Shown in pieces: positions 5,485-5,532 of a stretch of DNA of 5,532 nucleotides. The notes under the pieces were generated by a model that worked only from the letters and a program-made list of their open reading frames with translations, was not told where the DNA came from and did no database searches. The position numbers were made by a program, and so were the translations under genes. The DNA comes from Oscillospiraceae bacterium (GTDB lineage: Bacteria; Bacillota; Clostridia; Oscillospirales; Oscillospiraceae). The stretch lies in assembly GCA_020025545.1 (NCBI GenBank), contig JAHHRX010000049.1, positions 1 through 5,532 on the forward strand, in the 5' to 3' direction. Position 1 is the first letter of the stretch, and the number at the start of each line of letters is the position of its first letter.

Positions 5485-5532
5485 AATTGTCAAACTAAGT
5501 GCAACACTTAGCGAGCTCAACGTCCCACAGTT
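5485..5532. repeat. Short inverted repeat; possible end of an IS30-family element
   Basis: A 7-bp perfect inverted repeat, CTAAGTG (5495-5501) and CACTTAG (5505-5511), with a 3-base centre, lies next to AATTGTCAAA (5486-5495). Read on the minus strand the stretch contains TGTTGCACTTAGTTTGACAA, which recalls terminal repeats of IS30-family elements as I remember them. If so, the element would extend to the right beyond the window, about 40 bases upstream of the operon promoter. No transposase sequence is visible, and the hairpin lacks a T tract, so it is not an obvious terminator. The assignment is tentative. Confidence 0.35.

Noticed and set aside
5465..5493. Second upstream promoter beginning with TTGACA at 5488-5493
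   Set aside because: At 17 bases the -10 would be GGCATC, and no acceptable -10 is found at 16-18 bases.

Overview
The window looks like chromosome from a low-to-mid GC Gram-positive bacterium, most likely a gut-type Clostridia (Bacillota, perhaps Oscillospiraceae). This rests on strong AGGAGG-type ribosome binding sites, near-consensus sigma-A promoters, a Clostridia-like HIT protein and a BmrC/BmrD-type heterodimeric ABC exporter. The genus is inference. All recognisable genes are on the minus strand, so they read from right to left.

From right to left: the right edge (about 5485-5532) carries a short inverted repeat and a sequence resembling the end of an IS30-family insertion sequence. 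Next is a three-gene operon (5372-1537) with a TTGACA-N17-TATCAT promoter whose -10 box lies inside a dyad (TGGATG-N6-CATCCA). Its genes are a MarR-family regulator and two half-size ABC exporter subunits, joined by overlaps of 8 and 11 bases. The first exporter subunit has a degenerate ATP site (Asp for the catalytic Glu, His at the Q-loop Gln). The second has canonical Walker motifs. This is the asymmetric heterodimer pattern of BmrC/BmrD and TM287/TM288, and the layout matches rcrRPQ-like MarR-ABC-ABC operons. The expected role is drug, peptide or toxic-compound efflux, controlled by the MarR protein.

After a 182-base gap comes a single-gene unit for a HIT (Hint-type) nucleotide hydrolase with its own promoter and a strong intrinsic terminator (966-1002). 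Then comes a 327-base gene-free stretch (689-1015), the most interesting part of the window. It holds an unusually perfect promoter (TTGACA, 17 bp, extended -10 TGC-TAATAT) with a 14-bp perfect palindrome across spacer and -10. Downstream are three nearly abutting hairpins, the last one terminator-like. Together they look like an undescribed small RNA or structured leader of about 140 nt whose large pyrimidine-rich loop carries two anti-Shine-Dalgarno-like CCUCC motifs. A second promoter follows and drives a LysR-family regulator that runs off the left edge.

Hand counts on a few 60-base lines give about 62-67% GC in the HIT and lysR genes and about 40-57% in the ABC genes. The exporter operon may therefore be an acquired module, consistent with the possible IS end beside it.
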